64,000 nt of DNA from Nitrospirales bacterium (GCA_031315865.1 JALDRJ010000002.1:1090001-1154000), one strand, 5' to 3'. Positions 34,965 through 45,501 are shown, counted from the stretch's first letter. The notes: generated by a model not told the origin, from the sequence alone. Numbers and translations are program-made.

Positions 34965-36332
34965 ATGGCACTGATTCCTCTCGCAAACCTCGATGACCTT
35001 CGTGTTGGTCTCTACATCAAATTGGAATGTTCCTGGTGGAAGCATCCCTTTACGAAAAACCAGTTCAAGATTCTTTCACCGAAAGAAATTTCGACCATCC
35101 GAAAAATTAAGAAACTCAACGTACTCTACGACCCTGAGCTCTCCGACCCTCCGGTAGACGACGCCATTCCTGACACGCCATTCACCCTTCTCCAACCGGA
35201 AGAACCCATGGAAGGCCAGGCACTAGCTCACGAAGAGAGCGAATCTCTTGGCAAACCGGAAGCGACGGATGAGATTCAGACTGAGCAGAAAGAAACCCGA
35301 CGGCGTCTCTTCCATGAACATCGACAACAGTTTCGTAAAGTCGAAAATGCCTATTGGAGAATTCTAGGGGAAAGTAAGGATATCTTCAAAGGCGTCAGCG
35401 GTGGCAACCCCAAAGGCCTGCAACAAGCGGGGCAAGTCGTCTCGAACCTGGGAGCCGTCCTCGAAGATCCAAACTCTTCGATGACCCTCATGGATGTCGT
35501 CAGCTCCCATGGCATGTCAAAGGGTATTTCCTACCACGCGCTCAACGTCTGTATCCTGTCCATGATCGTTGGACGGACGCTCGGCCTGTCCAAAGACCAG
35601 CTCAACGCCTTATCGCTGGCCGCTCTGTTCCATGATATCGGTCAGCGCTTCCTTCCAGTCAAAGTGAAGTTTGAAGGCTCTGGAATCCTCACGGAAGCCG
35701 ACCCTCAAACCTTTCCATTGCATCCTGCCCAGGGGAAAGAACTCCTTAAAACGTTCCCGGACTTTCCTGAAGAAAGTCTTGAAGCGGTCTACCAGCACCA
35801 TGAACGACTCGATGGATCCGGTTATCCGCTCGGGTTACGAAACGAGCAAATTTCTTACCTGGCGAAAATCATCATGGTCGTCGACGAATATGATGAACTC
35901 TGCAACGCCGCGAACCCGCAAGCGAGTTTAACGCCGCATGAAGCCCTTTCCCGGCTTTTTAAAGCGAACCAGGACAAGGACACGTGTAAATTTTCAATTG
36001 ATATCATATTGGCGATGATTCAAAGTTTAAGTCTTTTTCCTCCTGGAACCATTGTCGAATTAAACGATGGCTCTTTCGGGATCGTCACCAGTATCAACAT
36101 GAGCGCCCCGACAAAACCCCTCATTCTGTTATATTTGGCGGAAACATCCAAGCACGAGGCAGTTCTCGTTGACCTCTCCAAGGAAGAGCACCTCTCCATC
36201 AGCAAGTCTGTTCGTCCCAAAGACCTTCCACCGGATATTTTGGAACACCTGAGCCCGCGTCGAATGGCGATTTTCATCCATGCCAATCGCACGCCTGACC
36301 CAATCCAAGTTCAACTCAAATCACGCTTCTAA
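34965..36332 (+). CDS. HD-GYP phosphodiesterase with DUF3391-like N-terminus, copy 1
   Basis: 455 residues from the ATG at 34965; a TTG 60 bases upstream is the alternative. An N-terminal DUF3391-like region (LRVGLYIKLECSWWKHPFTK), an acidic linker, then the HD-GYP domain with HDIGQRFLP, HPAQGKELL and HHERLDGSGYP, so metal and c-di-GMP-hydrolysis residues are present. A C-terminal beta domain ends LSPRRMAIFIHAN. Members degrade cyclic di-GMP to GMP. Paralogue at 46804 (minus strand). Likely a cytosolic c-di-GMP switch protein. Confidence 0.85.
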   Translation: MALIPLANLDDLRVGLYIKLECSWWKHPFTKNQFKILSPKEISTIRKIKKLNVLYDPELSDPPVDDAIPDTPFTLLQPEEPMEGQALAHEESESLGKPEATDEIQTEQKETRRRLFHEHRQQFRKVENAYWRILGESKDIFKGVSGGNPKGLQQAGQVVSNLGAVLEDPNSSMTLMDVVSSHGMSKGISYHALNVCILSMIVGRTLGLSKDQLNALSLAALFHDIGQRFLPVKVKFEGSGILTEADPQTFPLHPAQGKELLKTFPDFPEESLEAVYQHHERLDGSGYPLGLRNEQISYLAKIIMVVDEYDELCNAANPQASLTPHEALSRLFKANQDKDTCKFSIDIILAMIQSLSLFPPGTIVELNDGSFGIVTSINMSAPTKPLILLYLAETSKHEAVLVDLSKEEHLSISKSVRPKDLPPDILEHLSPRRMAIFIHANRTPDPIQVQLKSRF

Positions 36333-36501
36333 CGCTTTCAGTATTTTTTTAGTGCCAATCTGAAATTTGACTAGACTGAAGGACCCTCCTCATTTACCAT
36401 AAGACAGTCCTTCCCCTGTCCGATCATCTAATGATCTTGTGTTGTGAACTCCTCTTGGCTCAGCTTCATCATACTAATAAGCATTCATCTTCCAGAACCG
36501 G

Positions 36502-37227
36502 ATGAACAGACCTTCTGACCGGAGCGCAAACGTCTCTCGCTCATCACCAGAGACTTATCTTTTGACTTCTTCTCAACGGGATCGAGAGCAGCTCCTCGAA
36601 GCCCATGACCAATGGAAAGAACGACAGATACTTTCCGACGAACAACCCTCGCAAGATTCGCCTGATGAAGCAGTGAGCCTTGACGAACGGGATCGCCCCG
36701 CACCCAAACCACAAGTATCCTTCATTCGCGCTCACCTACCTGGCGCCGATTTTAATCATGCTGACTTGCAAGGGAAAAATTTTCAAGGGGCCAATCTTCG
36801 GGGGGCGAATTTCGAAGGAGCCAATCTTCGGGGAGCGAATTTCAAGGGGGCGAACTTGCGCGGCGCACATTTTCGCCGTGCCTCGTTGGGCTGGGCGGAT
36901 CTCCAACAAGCTGATTTGATCTGGGCAGACCTACAGGATACTGATCTGCGAGGAAGTAATCTTCAGCAAGCCAATTTGCGTGGGGCCAATTTGGGACATG
37001 CCGATGTGAGCGGAGCGGATCTCAGCGCTGCGGATCTTTCCTGGTCTGAATTGAGGAATACGGACTTTGGAACAGCGAATTTAAGTCGAGCCAATTTGAG
37101 CGGAGCGACATTGCAAGGAACGAGGCTCGAAACGGCAATCACAAAGGACATACAAGGGCTTCCAACCTTCTCCTCCCAACGGACAGCAGCTCAGACAGAC
37201 GACCAGCTTCATCTCGATACATGGTAG
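36502..37227 (+). CDS. pentapeptide repeat protein
   Basis: 241 residues. A charged N-terminal third (residues 1-80) is followed by about 25 tandem pentapeptides of the A(D/N)LxG kind, with central Leu or Phe (GANLRGANF, DLQQADLIW, GADLSAADL), forming a right-handed quadrilateral beta-helix. Families include gyrase-protecting proteins and many of unknown role. No signal peptide. The DNA is strongly repetitive in the middle, e.g. GCGAATTT and GGGGCGAA. Confidence 0.85.
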   Translation: MNRPSDRSANVSRSSPETYLLTSSQRDREQLLEAHDQWKERQILSDEQPSQDSPDEAVSLDERDRPAPKPQVSFIRAHLPGADFNHADLQGKNFQGANLRGANFEGANLRGANFKGANLRGAHFRRASLGWADLQQADLIWADLQDTDLRGSNLQQANLRGANLGHADVSGADLSAADLSWSELRNTDFGTANLSRANLSGATLQGTRLETAITKDIQGLPTFSSQRTAAQTDDQLHLDTW

Positions 37228-37235
37228 TGACCAGA

Positions 37236-37270
37236 GGTGGCGGGCCGTTCCAGACAACTGGAACCGCCTC
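37236..37270. terminator. hairpin between convergent genes, possible bidirectional terminator
   Basis: Stem GTTCCAG / CTGGAAC with a 4-nt loop plus an outer GGCG / CGCC with a bulge, in the 81-bp gap between the pentapeptide gene and the convergent sigma factor gene. No U-tract. Confidence 0.45.
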
Positions 37271-37308
37271 GCTCCACTGCGGTCAACGTCAAGACAGTTG
37301 GCAGAACC

Positions 37309-38919
37309 TTAAGACACCGCGCCTTCCATCAATTTCCTCAGGACATGGTTGCGAACGGGTTCTCGTAATTTATTGAGCGCGCGTTCTTCAATCTGTCTGA
37401 TACGCTCTCGCGTCACGGAAAACTTTTGTCCGATTTCTTCTAAGGTGGAATCTTCCTGTTCCCCGATACCAAAACGTTTACGGATGATGTAGGCTTCTCG
37501 CGGCGTTAAGGTGTCTAACACGGTAGAGACCTGCCGTTGCAGGTCACATCGTTCGACCGACAGGAGCGGCGACACCACGGCACGGTCTTCTAAAATATCA
37601 TCGAGCTGGCCGCCCTCGTCTTCTCCCACTGGTGTTTCGAGTGAGAAGGTTCCTTTGCCGGCCTCTAACAACGAGGCGACTTTATCCGGAGAAAGGTCTA
37701 CATATGCGCCAATTTCTTCAGTGGTCGGCTGTCGTCCAAGTCGGTTCGTAAGGTTTTCACTAATGCGGCGGACTTTATTTAAGGCGTCGCAGACATGAAC
37801 AGGGATTCGGACGGTACGCGATTGGTCCGCGAGCGCTCGGGTGATCGCTTGTCGAATCCACCAGGTCGCGTAGGTACTGAACTTATACCCACGTTCATGA
37901 TCAAAACGTTCGACCCCTCTCATCAACCCGATGTTCCCCTCTTGAACGAGATCTAATAAATCCAAGCCACGATTCACGTATCGCTTGGCGACACTCACCA
38001 CCAAACGGAGATTCGCATCGTACAACGCCGATTTAGCTTTTTCGAACTCGGCCTTTTTGATATCGAGGTTTCGCATGGCCGTCAAGAAACGCTCATGAGA
38101 CATGCAGATCACTTCATTTTCGAGGCATTGAATTCTCGTGATCGCCTCCTCGACCGATTTTGGGGTATTCTGTCGGAGCTCCAGGCTTTCATCTTGATTT
38201 CCATCTCCAATCTCACAATCCTCTGTCATCCCACGGAGTATTCGAGAACATTCAGATAATTCGGCTTCTACCGCTCTAATCCGTTCTTCAATGCCGCGTT
38301 GAATTTTAGGGGACCATGCGATGGATAGAATTTTTCCGATCATCTGTTCATGCAACGCTTCCAATTCGCGTCGGCTGTTTTTTTCGAATTGAGAGCCCCT
38401 CACCTTCGTTCGTTCCCGCATCCCAATCTGTAATACGAGGTAGGATTCATGAAGGAGTTCTATATCCTCCAGACACTGCACCACCTCGGCATGATATTGA
38501 ACCGTGTCTCTATGAAGGCCCGGCTCTTCTTCACCCTTCTCCCCTTCGTTGGTTTCCACAGGCTGAACAAGGTCTCCCGGAGTACGGGCACCTTCACGAA
38601 TTTGATCGAGGAGGAGACGAAAATAGGAGAGGGCCATGGGTAGAGAGAAAATGATCGACGAAACCGCCTGTCGATTCTCTTGGATCGCTTTACCCAGCAC
38701 CACTTCCTCTTCCCGTGAAAGCAACGCAACTTTGCCGATTTCTTTTAAATATAACGGGATATGTCCATCCCAATGATGCAAGTCACCAGGCGTAAGATCA
38801 GGACCGGAACCATTCTGGTCATTCCCTTCTGAATATTCTCGTATGTGTTGATTTTTCAGCATCAGTGTTTCCCCTTCATTCTTTGTTGCGGGTGATTGAA
38901 TGGTCACCATTTGACCCAT
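37309..38919 (-). CDS. RpoD-like sigma-70 family factor
   Basis: 536 residues. Region 1.2 ([22 protein letters not shown]), a ~220-residue non-conserved region like that of RpoD, region 2 ([40 protein letters not shown]), region 3 and region 4 ([37 protein letters not shown]). Promoter recognition residues are intact. Region 1.1 is absent or very short, and [14 protein letters not shown] replaces the usual VHMIETINK, so it may be a second, group 2 sigma factor. Starts at 38919 or 38862 are possible. Confidence 0.85.
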   Translation of the reverse strand: MGQMVTIQSPATKNEGETLMLKNQHIREYSEGNDQNGSGPDLTPGDLHHWDGHIPLYLKEIGKVALLSREEEVVLGKAIQENRQAVSSIIFSLPMALSYFRLLLDQIREGARTPGDLVQPVETNEGEKGEEEPGLHRDTVQYHAEVVQCLEDIELLHESYLVLQIGMRERTKVRGSQFEKNSRRELEALHEQMIGKILSIAWSPKIQRGIEERIRAVEAELSECSRILRGMTEDCEIGDGNQDESLELRQNTPKSVEEAITRIQCLENEVICMSHERFLTAMRNLDIKKAEFEKAKSALYDANLRLVVSVAKRYVNRGLDLLDLVQEGNIGLMRGVERFDHERGYKFSTYATWWIRQAITRALADQSRTVRIPVHVCDALNKVRRISENLTNRLGRQPTTEEIGAYVDLSPDKVASLLEAGKGTFSLETPVGEDEGGQLDDILEDRAVVSPLLSVERCDLQRQVSTVLDTLTPREAYIIRKRFGIGEQEDSTLEEIGQKFSVTRERIRQIEERALNKLREPVRNHVLRKLMEGAVS

Positions 38920-39437
38920 GCCTGAACCTGGGTTGACAAATCAGCAAATGAAGTGCCACGACGTTCTTCTCTCTACATTCCACTACCTTCTTAGTCTTCT
39001 TGCCTCACTATTTTTCGTTTCTGCTTCATGCTGGCGAGAGCGAACAGGACATCTGTCAAAAAATTTAACTACCGGATACAGCCGAACAAGTTGCCTGAAA
39101 AAAACAAGGATGAATTCCAAACAACATCATGCAACGGAAATCGTGGACGGGCGAAATACGCAAAATATCCCGACGACTCGGTCAAATACGGTTTTTTAGA
39201 ATGAAGGAAAAAAAGGTTACGGGTTTAAAGCTGAAGGAGGCGATGACGTCGCGCGAATGGTCAGGAGAGACCCACAAGTACGGACAACAAGAGTGACAAG
39301 GAGGATGTTTCTTGAAAAATCATTGGATTCATTCATGATTTTTGATACAGTCCCCCTCAACCCAGTTACACATTGGCTGAGAACAAGACTATCACACAGT
39401 GTTACGCTAGCGTTTCGCTTAAAAGGAAAAAGCCTCT
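38920..39437. other. 518-bp gap, regulatory region without a gene
   Basis: Divergent region between the sigma factor gene and mlaA. Polypurine-rich (GAATGAAGGAAAAAAAGG and similar) towards mlaA. No credible coding frame; short frames lack ribosome sites. It must hold both promoters; I saw no clear consensus boxes. Confidence 0.45.
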
Positions 39438-40352
39438 ATGACGCAAAACTTCTCACAATCTCATCGATCCCTAAGACTTCGCTATTTCCTGTTCTTGCTG
39501 TTGATCGGATTGTCAGCCCTCGGGACGAGTGGGTGTGCGGGAGAATCAACCAATCGTAAGGTCGATGCCCAGGCGGTATCAGGAATTTCCCAAGATCCCA
39601 ATCCACCGGCGATCGAACCCTTGACGGAGGATACTGAAGAAGTCTTTGACGAGTTTGGGTATGACCCGTTTGAAGAACCAGACTCTGAAAAAATCGAGGA
39701 GTATGACCCGTGGGAGCCCTACAATGTCTTGGCATTCAAATTCAATTACAACTTTGATAAATATATCTTAAAACCAGTGGCTCAGGGGTATAACTATATT
39801 ATGCCCACGGAAGTCCAACGCAGCATCGCCAATTTTTTTCAAAATCTTCGCTTTGCCCCTCGATTTTTCAATAATATTTTTCAAGCCAAATTTAAAGGAG
39901 CCGGAATAGAGTTGGGACGATTTCTCGTCAATTCCACCGTGGGGATCGGCGGCCTGTTCGACCCGGCACGCGCTCTGTTCGACTGGGAAACGCCGCTCGA
40001 AGATACGGGACAGACGTTGGGCGTCTATGGAACGCCTCCCGGGCCCTACTTGGTTTTGCCGTTTTTGGGATCGTTCACCGTGCGAGACGCCATCGGATTC
40101 GCTGGTGATACATTTCTTGACCCTATCAACTGGCTCGTACTTCCCATCATTGAGATCTCTGACGCCCCTCGCGTTGTTGATAACGAAACGACCGTGACTC
40201 TCATCCAATTTGGGTTGAAAGTTGAGGATACGATCAATCTGCGTTCCTTAAACCTTGAAAAATTCCAGGGTGTCGAGGAAGGGACGCTCGATTTGTATGG
40301 GGCAGTGAGGAATGGCTACCTGCAACAGAGAGCCAGGGAAATTCAGCGCTAG
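39438..40352 (+). CDS. mlaA: MlaA (VacJ) family outer-membrane lipoprotein
   Basis: 304 residues. Signal with lipobox LGTSGC, then an acidic linker, and the MlaA domain starting at DPWEPYNVLAFKFNYNFDKY, with FLVNSTVGIGGLFDPA and GVYGTPPGPYLVLPFLGSFTVRDAIG. MlaA sits in the outer membrane as part of the Mla system, removing mislocalised phospholipids from the outer leaflet. AAAGGA precedes the start. Its stop abuts directly the stop of the convergent lipoprotein gene. The other mla genes are not in the window. Confidence 0.93.
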   Translation: MTQNFSQSHRSLRLRYFLFLLLIGLSALGTSGCAGESTNRKVDAQAVSGISQDPNPPAIEPLTEDTEEVFDEFGYDPFEEPDSEKIEEYDPWEPYNVLAFKFNYNFDKYILKPVAQGYNYIMPTEVQRSIANFFQNLRFAPRFFNNIFQAKFKGAGIELGRFLVNSTVGIGGLFDPARALFDWETPLEDTGQTLGVYGTPPGPYLVLPFLGSFTVRDAIGFAGDTFLDPINWLVLPIIEISDAPRVVDNETTVTLIQFGLKVEDTINLRSLNLEKFQGVEEGTLDLYGAVRNGYLQQRAREIQR

Positions 40353-40907
40353 TCACTTCTGATTGTCCGGAACGTTACGAAGATGATTGGCTTCAAGGTA
40401 TTCATCCACGACGGAAAGAAAGCCTTCCGCATAAGCGGATTGGATACGAACTTTCATGGAATCAAACTTTCCCTTGACGGTCAAGATCAATTCTGTGTGC
40501 GCAGCCTTCTCAAGATCTTCCCTCGTTAGCATGATCCCAAGAAGTTCTTTCATGACGGCTTTTTGGTCAATTTTTCGGTTAAGCACGACGGTGGGATATT
40601 CCCTATAATCCTCATCAAACGTGCTTTCATAGAACGCCCAACCCTCCTCCCCCGTTCGACGATCACGAAGACATAGCTGGTAAAAGAGGATATGATGAGA
40701 GCTAACGCGAGCGCGAAGAAAATACCAATCCCCATATTCCTCGCCCTTGAGTGGAGGCGCGATTAACCAGGACCGTTCTGGGTGTGGTTCGGGGGTAGGA
40801 GGCATCCTCCCGACAGAACGAGGGGGATCGAGACTGCATGCCGTGAAGAAGACACAGACCAAAGCCACGATCCAAACAGGACTGCATTGGAAGGTCATCT
40901 TGGTCAC
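40353..40907 (-). CDS. lipoprotein, unknown function
   Basis: 184 residues (or 181 from the ATG at 40898; the listed start is GTG). Signal sequence with lipobox-like FFTAC (Cys about residue 24). The mature protein has a conserved-looking block (GDWYFLRARVSSHHILFYQLCL) but no recognised domain. It converges on mlaA with no intergenic base between the two stop codons, so no independent terminator fits there. Confidence 0.65.
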   Translation of the reverse strand: MTKMTFQCSPVWIVALVCVFFTACSLDPPRSVGRMPPTPEPHPERSWLIAPPLKGEEYGDWYFLRARVSSHHILFYQLCLRDRRTGEEGWAFYESTFDEDYREYPTVVLNRKIDQKAVMKELLGIMLTREDLEKAAHTELILTVKGKFDSMKVRIQSAYAEGFLSVVDEYLEANHLRNVPDNQK

Positions 40908-41004
40908 AGGAAAAACCTCATGCTTGCCGAACCAGAGAAACGATGTTCATGTGCCCACCTGGAACGCTTGAAAGCTCGCACAAGAAGAGCCTGATCAAAA
41001 CGAT

Positions 41005-42102
41005 ATGAATGATCATACGCCTCAACCTCATGCCTGGAATTTCTTGGTCACCGCCGCTGGGTTCGTGATCGTGGTAGCCGGCATGCGGGCTGCCGAGGCC
41101 ATCCTGGTCCCGTTGTTGGTCTCAGCCTTTCTCGCCATCATCAGCGCGTCTCCAGTATTCTGGCTGCAACAAAAACGGGTTCCCGGCCCCGTGGCTGTCT
41201 TTTTAGTCGTCTTAGCCGCGCTTGGATTAAGTTTGGCATTTGGAGCCCTGCTCGGCTCCTCTCTCCAGGATTTTTCGAAAGCCCTTCCGCGATACCAAAC
41301 ACGCCTCATGGAAGAAGTAGCTCCACTCATCCTGTGGCTCCAATCGCTAGGCGTTCAACTGTCAGAAGAAACCGTCTTTCGGTACGTGGATCCTGGAGCA
41401 TCCATGCGGTTGGCCGCCGGAATGCTTTCCGGGTTAGGCGCGATGTTGACGAATACATTCCTGATCTTGTTGACGGTCATCTTTATTTTACTCGAAGCCT
41501 CAAGTTTCCGGTATAAAGTCCAAGCAGCTTTCGGTGATCCAACAGGCGCATTCTTACAATTCAGCAAGCTGACCACGGCGATCAACAGCTATCTTGGTAT
41601 CAAAACCATCATGAGTTTTGGCACCGGAGTCGCCGTCACGGTGTGGGTCACCATATTAGGAGTCGATTATCCCCTCGTATGGGGACTTCTGGCTTTTCTT
41701 CTGAATTACATCCCCAATCTTGGCTCGATTATTTCGGCTGTTCCAGCCGTCTTGTTAAGCTATATTCAATTCGGAATCGGAAAGGCATTGCTTGTTGCGC
41801 TGGGGTATGTGGTCATTAATATCGTCTTCGGCAGCGTTCTGGAGCCACGACTCATGGGGCGAAAGTTAGGCCTCTCTACCTTGGTAGTCTTTCTCTCCCT
41901 GGTGTTTTGGGGTTGGGTGTGGGGACCCGTTGGGATGCTGCTATCCGTCCCGATGACGATGATCGTCAAAATCGCGCTTGAAGGGAGCGAGACGACTCGG
42001 TGGATAGGAGTATTGATGGATTCTGAAGGCGCAGGCGCTAAAACCTACCAGTCGTTTTTTAACAGAAGAACGACGATGAAACTCCACAAGACTTCCGGCT
42101 GA
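41005..42102 (+). CDS. AI-2E family transporter
   Basis: 365 residues with about eight hydrophobic helices. The family pattern is visible: an N-terminal pair of helices, a long amphipathic segment in the middle, GVDYPLVWGLLAFLLNYIPNLGSIISAVPA (here cited in parts) and PRLMGRKLGLSTLVVFLSLVFWGW, then a VGMLLSVPMTMIVKI end. Named after the E. coli TqsA protein, but most members' substrates are unknown. Confidence 0.88.
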   Translation: MNDHTPQPHAWNFLVTAAGFVIVVAGMRAAEAILVPLLVSAFLAIISASPVFWLQQKRVPGPVAVFLVVLAALGLSLAFGALLGSSLQDFSKALPRYQTRLMEEVAPLILWLQSLGVQLSEETVFRYVDPGASMRLAAGMLSGLGAMLTNTFLILLTVIFILLEASSFRYKVQAAFGDPTGAFLQFSKLTTAINSYLGIKTIMSFGTGVAVTVWVTILGVDYPLVWGLLAFLLNYIPNLGSIISAVPAVLLSYIQFGIGKALLVALGYVVINIVFGSVLEPRLMGRKLGLSTLVVFLSLVFWGWVWGPVGMLLSVPMTMIVKIALEGSETTRWIGVLMDSEGAGAKTYQSFFNRRTTMKLHKTSG

Positions 42103-42169
42103 CCTTCTTGTCTCCTCACTCGTTGCGTCTGGAATCATCGCCGACGTGGCTTCTTAAAACCCTTCAGCC

Positions 42170-43498
42170 TCATTTTTTCGATTTTGAAGATTGAACTAAG
42201 TAGGCGTCCTGGTCCTCCGAAATCTCTGCCATCGTCTTCGTTCTGGAGCTTCCCATGAACCGAAGAGGGGTATCTCCACGCAGATGCGCAGGGGTGAAAA
42301 AATAATCTCCCTGTAAACTCGCAGACCAAATCGACTGGGCCGTCTGTTCATGGCCGGCGGTGAGGACGTAAGCCAAGCCCCCAAAGATTCCTCCAAGGCC
42401 CGCATACACCAGCTTAGCCGGGGTATAGAGGATTGTTAAAGCCCCACTCGCCAATTGCGACCCCACACTGTCAAGACCAGATTCGTTCGTTGGCTCATCC
42501 TCTGAAATTGGCTCCATACCATCTGTATAGGTCGAATCGACTTCCTCGTAGAGCGTGGCCTGATCGAGAAAAGCCGGTTCCGGCTCTTTCTGGTGCGGAC
42601 TGTGATTCGAACGATCTCCCACCTGCACCCTCACATGTTGACGCGAAGTGGGCACAGGTGATTGCTCAATAGATGTATTCGTCAAGCTATCGTGTTGACT
42701 CGCCCGATTCGTACTGATCACCGCTTTCGATCGCGGGACTTGGAGAGATGAATTTCCTGCACGGCGATCCGAAGAACCCTTGTCGAGCCTCGCACCAGGC
42801 TCGCTGTTCCCCTTAGCCACATTCGACTCATACGTTGAGCTCTCTTGAAGACCCTCAAGGTCAACATTCTGTTTAGACGTATGATCTGGGGACTCCAAGT
42901 GGTCTTCCAGCGCCAAGACTTTGTATTCCGAAGACTCGGACTTCCAGGCCCCAACCAATGCACGAGAAGTTAGGTCATCTATCACAAGATCAGGATCGTC
43001 GGCCGGTCCAGTCTGCCAGGCCTTTGATTTGGTCAGAACTTCACCAGTTTGAGGGTTCACCCCGCGTAGTTCTACGGTCAATGAAAACGAAGGCGCAGAA
43101 CGAACCTGAGAAAGCGTAAATTTCTGGCCTTGCTTGACATTGGACACTTCCACGAAAGCGACAAGATCGGCGCCCACACGTTTGGCTCCCTCTAGGACAG
43201 TCCCCCAATCCTTTGAACTGCCCGTCAACCTCACGCCTTTGTCATTCAGCCCTAATTGTAGCCTGGTACGATCCAACACAACGAGCCCTTGCTGATGCAG
43301 CCACATCGAAGCGTTATCTACTGCCATCGAATGATTCCCCCAAACCACGACACGCGTGCCAGCGGCTGGAATAGGTGCTTGGTACCCCACTGTCTTCGGC
43401 TCCAGGTTCACGTGATCGAGCGTGTTGGCGCAACCGGCTAACCACATGAACAGACAAAGAAAGAAACCGCCCTGTGTCGAAAATTTAACGACGCTCAT
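42170..43498 (-). CDS. lipoprotein, unknown function
   Basis: 442 residues from the ATG at 43498, whose upstream GAGG decides it over the ATG at 43516. The lipobox is WLAGC. A CsgG/LpoB-like N-terminal half (VVVWGNHSMAVDNASMWLHQ, DRTRLQLGLNDKG, VGADLVAFVEVSNVKQGQKF) is followed by a long Ser/Asp-rich disordered linker and a C-terminal segment with a hydrophobic part (YTPAKLVYAGLGGIFGGLAY). Similarity to CsgG-type proteins is only suggestive; the function is unknown. Confidence 0.6.
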   Translation of the reverse strand: MSVVKFSTQGGFFLCLFMWLAGCANTLDHVNLEPKTVGYQAPIPAAGTRVVVWGNHSMAVDNASMWLHQQGLVVLDRTRLQLGLNDKGVRLTGSSKDWGTVLEGAKRVGADLVAFVEVSNVKQGQKFTLSQVRSAPSFSLTVELRGVNPQTGEVLTKSKAWQTGPADDPDLVIDDLTSRALVGAWKSESSEYKVLALEDHLESPDHTSKQNVDLEGLQESSTYESNVAKGNSEPGARLDKGSSDRRAGNSSLQVPRSKAVISTNRASQHDSLTNTSIEQSPVPTSRQHVRVQVGDRSNHSPHQKEPEPAFLDQATLYEEVDSTYTDGMEPISEDEPTNESGLDSVGSQLASGALTILYTPAKLVYAGLGGIFGGLAYVLTAGHEQTAQSIWSASLQGDYFFTPAHLRGDTPLRFMGSSRTKTMAEISEDQDAYLVQSSKSKK

Positions 43499-43687
43499 AT
43501 TGTGCCTCACATTCAATCAAAAAGGGGAATAGAACGAGAAGAGATCAGATTCGTCAAATTGACGATCAAAAAGAATATATTCAAGATGGGCAGAACCATA
43601 GGACTTCACCAACCACTACAATTAGTGGTCGTGTAAAAATAAAGATACCATAGATAGTCTACTATGCCAAACACCTGGAATGGGATT

Positions 43688-43939
43688 TCAAAGACCCAAA
43701 AATTTCGAAATGACCAAATACGCCCAAGCCGCCCCAACAATGAGAGTGACTTCCTTCTCGCCTATCCGCTTGTACAGAAAGTAATACCCCACGATAGGAA
43801 TGGACGCTAACAGTAAGGCAGAGAAAAGATGTCCAACCACATCTCCCAGTACCCGATCGATTCGGGAGTTACCCGGCATGGCGAGAAAGAGGCTTCCACC
43901 TATCATCGCGAGCCATAACCACCGTATGCTGATCTGCAT
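43688..43939 (-). CDS. small membrane protein, unknown function
   Basis: 83 residues with three hydrophobic stretches (WLWLAMIGGSLFLA, GHLFSALLLASIPIVGYYFLY, VTLIVGAAWAYLVISKFLGL) and AAAAAGGGG upstream of the ATG. No family is recognised. Confidence 0.6.
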   Translation of the reverse strand: MQISIRWLWLAMIGGSLFLAMPGNSRIDRVLGDVVGHLFSALLLASIPIVGYYFLYKRIGEKEVTLIVGAAWAYLVISKFLGL

Positions 43940-44198
43940 AACTTACCCCTTTTTCAAATCCAATAATGCTCCATGCACCAGCAAGGCCTTTATAGGAAAG
44001 CCCCCAACGATTCGCAACTTTGAGCCGTTCGCGGACTTCGATTGCACGGTTCTACAGAGATTCTTGGCTGACGCTGATAGGAGTCACATCCGTTTTCTCA
44101 GCCTCAATTCTTCTCTGTGATATTCCGATAGGGTTTATGAGGGTGACCTAAAAACCACCAATGCCCCCTTTGTCTTCCTGAATAGTTTCTTAAAAACC

Positions 44199-45239
44199 AT
44201 GGATCGTACTCTTCCGTCAATCCCCGTAGAACTTCAGGCACGACTTCGACAATGCCAAACCTTACCAAGTCCCCCGAAGTTAGCTCTGCAAATCATTGCG
44301 TTGATCCAGGATCCTGATATCACGATCGAAAAAGTCGTTGAGGCCTTGTCGAAAGACCCGGCGCTTGTGGTCAAAATCTTACGCCTGGCTAATTCTGCAT
44401 ATTATGCTCATCAACGCAAAGTCAGCACTATTGAAAAGGCCATCATGATCGTCGGATTGAACGGCATTCTTTCTTTCTCACTTTCCTTTTCATTGGTGCA
44501 ATCCTTCCGAACGAACCAGCTCCAGGGACTAAATTTCCAATGGTACTGGCTACGAGCCTTGATCGCCGGTTCAGCTTGCCGCAGCCTCGCGGAGATATGC
44601 CATCGACACGATACAGCAGAATTGTTCACAGCCGGCCTCATTCAAGACACCGGTATGATGGCGATCGATCAGATCGAACCCGAATTTTATGCTTCACATG
44701 ACGTGACACGCACACCGCACCAACAGATTATGGTCTGGGAGACTGAACAATTCGGTGTCAGTCACGCCGTGATCGGTAGTTGGCTCTTTTCCCAGTGGAA
44801 TTTCCCTACAACACTCGCGCTGGCCCCCTTGTATAGCGACGAATCACATCCCAGATCATCCGTACCGGATCAAGAACTGTTTTTTAAATTCGTGGCGCTG
44901 GCGTGTTCGCTCGCGGATATTTTTCTGTTGCAGTCCGGGGATGATGTCATTTTATCCGTCGCTGATCGACTGGAAAGCGAGTTGGGTCACGGAGCGCTGG
45001 CCTTACCAACGATATTAAAATCGATCGGAAATCTGGCCCAAGAACATGCGTCCATCTATGACATAGAATGTGGAGACGAGGTATCAGCCGAGCTCATCTA
45101 CGAGAAAGCTCGTGACTTGCTCGTGGCCAGAGCTATGCAATCTCCCCAACCCCTCGATGTGCTCTTATCTGAAATGATCTCTCATCCGTTAGCTTCTGAG
45201 GATTCCCCGCCTGGAAGTCTTCGGTCCCAGTCACACTGA
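44199..45239 (+). CDS. HDOD domain protein
   Basis: 346 residues. The HDOD core (about 20-230) is visible from LPSPPKLALQIIALIQDPDI through LVVKILRLANSAYYAHQRKVS and IEKAIMIVGLNGILSFS. HDOD proteins are HD-fold relatives without phosphodiesterase residues that act in signalling and c-di-GMP or stress networks; function here is unknown. The rest is helical and unrecognised. The nearby HD-GYP paralogue (46.8 kb) makes a shared signalling context plausible. Confidence 0.82.
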   Translation: MDRTLPSIPVELQARLRQCQTLPSPPKLALQIIALIQDPDITIEKVVEALSKDPALVVKILRLANSAYYAHQRKVSTIEKAIMIVGLNGILSFSLSFSLVQSFRTNQLQGLNFQWYWLRALIAGSACRSLAEICHRHDTAELFTAGLIQDTGMMAIDQIEPEFYASHDVTRTPHQQIMVWETEQFGVSHAVIGSWLFSQWNFPTTLALAPLYSDESHPRSSVPDQELFFKFVALACSLADIFLLQSGDDVILSVADRLESELGHGALALPTILKSIGNLAQEHASIYDIECGDEVSAELIYEKARDLLVARAMQSPQPLDVLLSEMISHPLASEDSPPGSLRSQSH

Positions 45240-45501
45240 CTCCTCATCATTAGTATTAAATTTCTTGATTTCTGTTTCATCGCTCCGGACTTCAAAAACT
45301 CTGCTTGTACTCATGAATAATATTGACGATGAAATCGGCCCAAGTGGCATCCATGCTCACGCATCAGCTATATTCAAAATTTGGGCATGAATGAGTCGAG
45401 CGAACATCTATTCCCCGGAAAACGTCGACTCTTCATCAATCGTTCATCCGGCTGTCTTCGTTCTTGAAATAACGAACCAGCATTGAGAGGAGAACTGACT
45501 T

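Noticed and set aside
36963-37151. Minus-strand frame in the pentapeptide gene
   Set aside because: Shadow of tandem pentapeptide codons; no start context.
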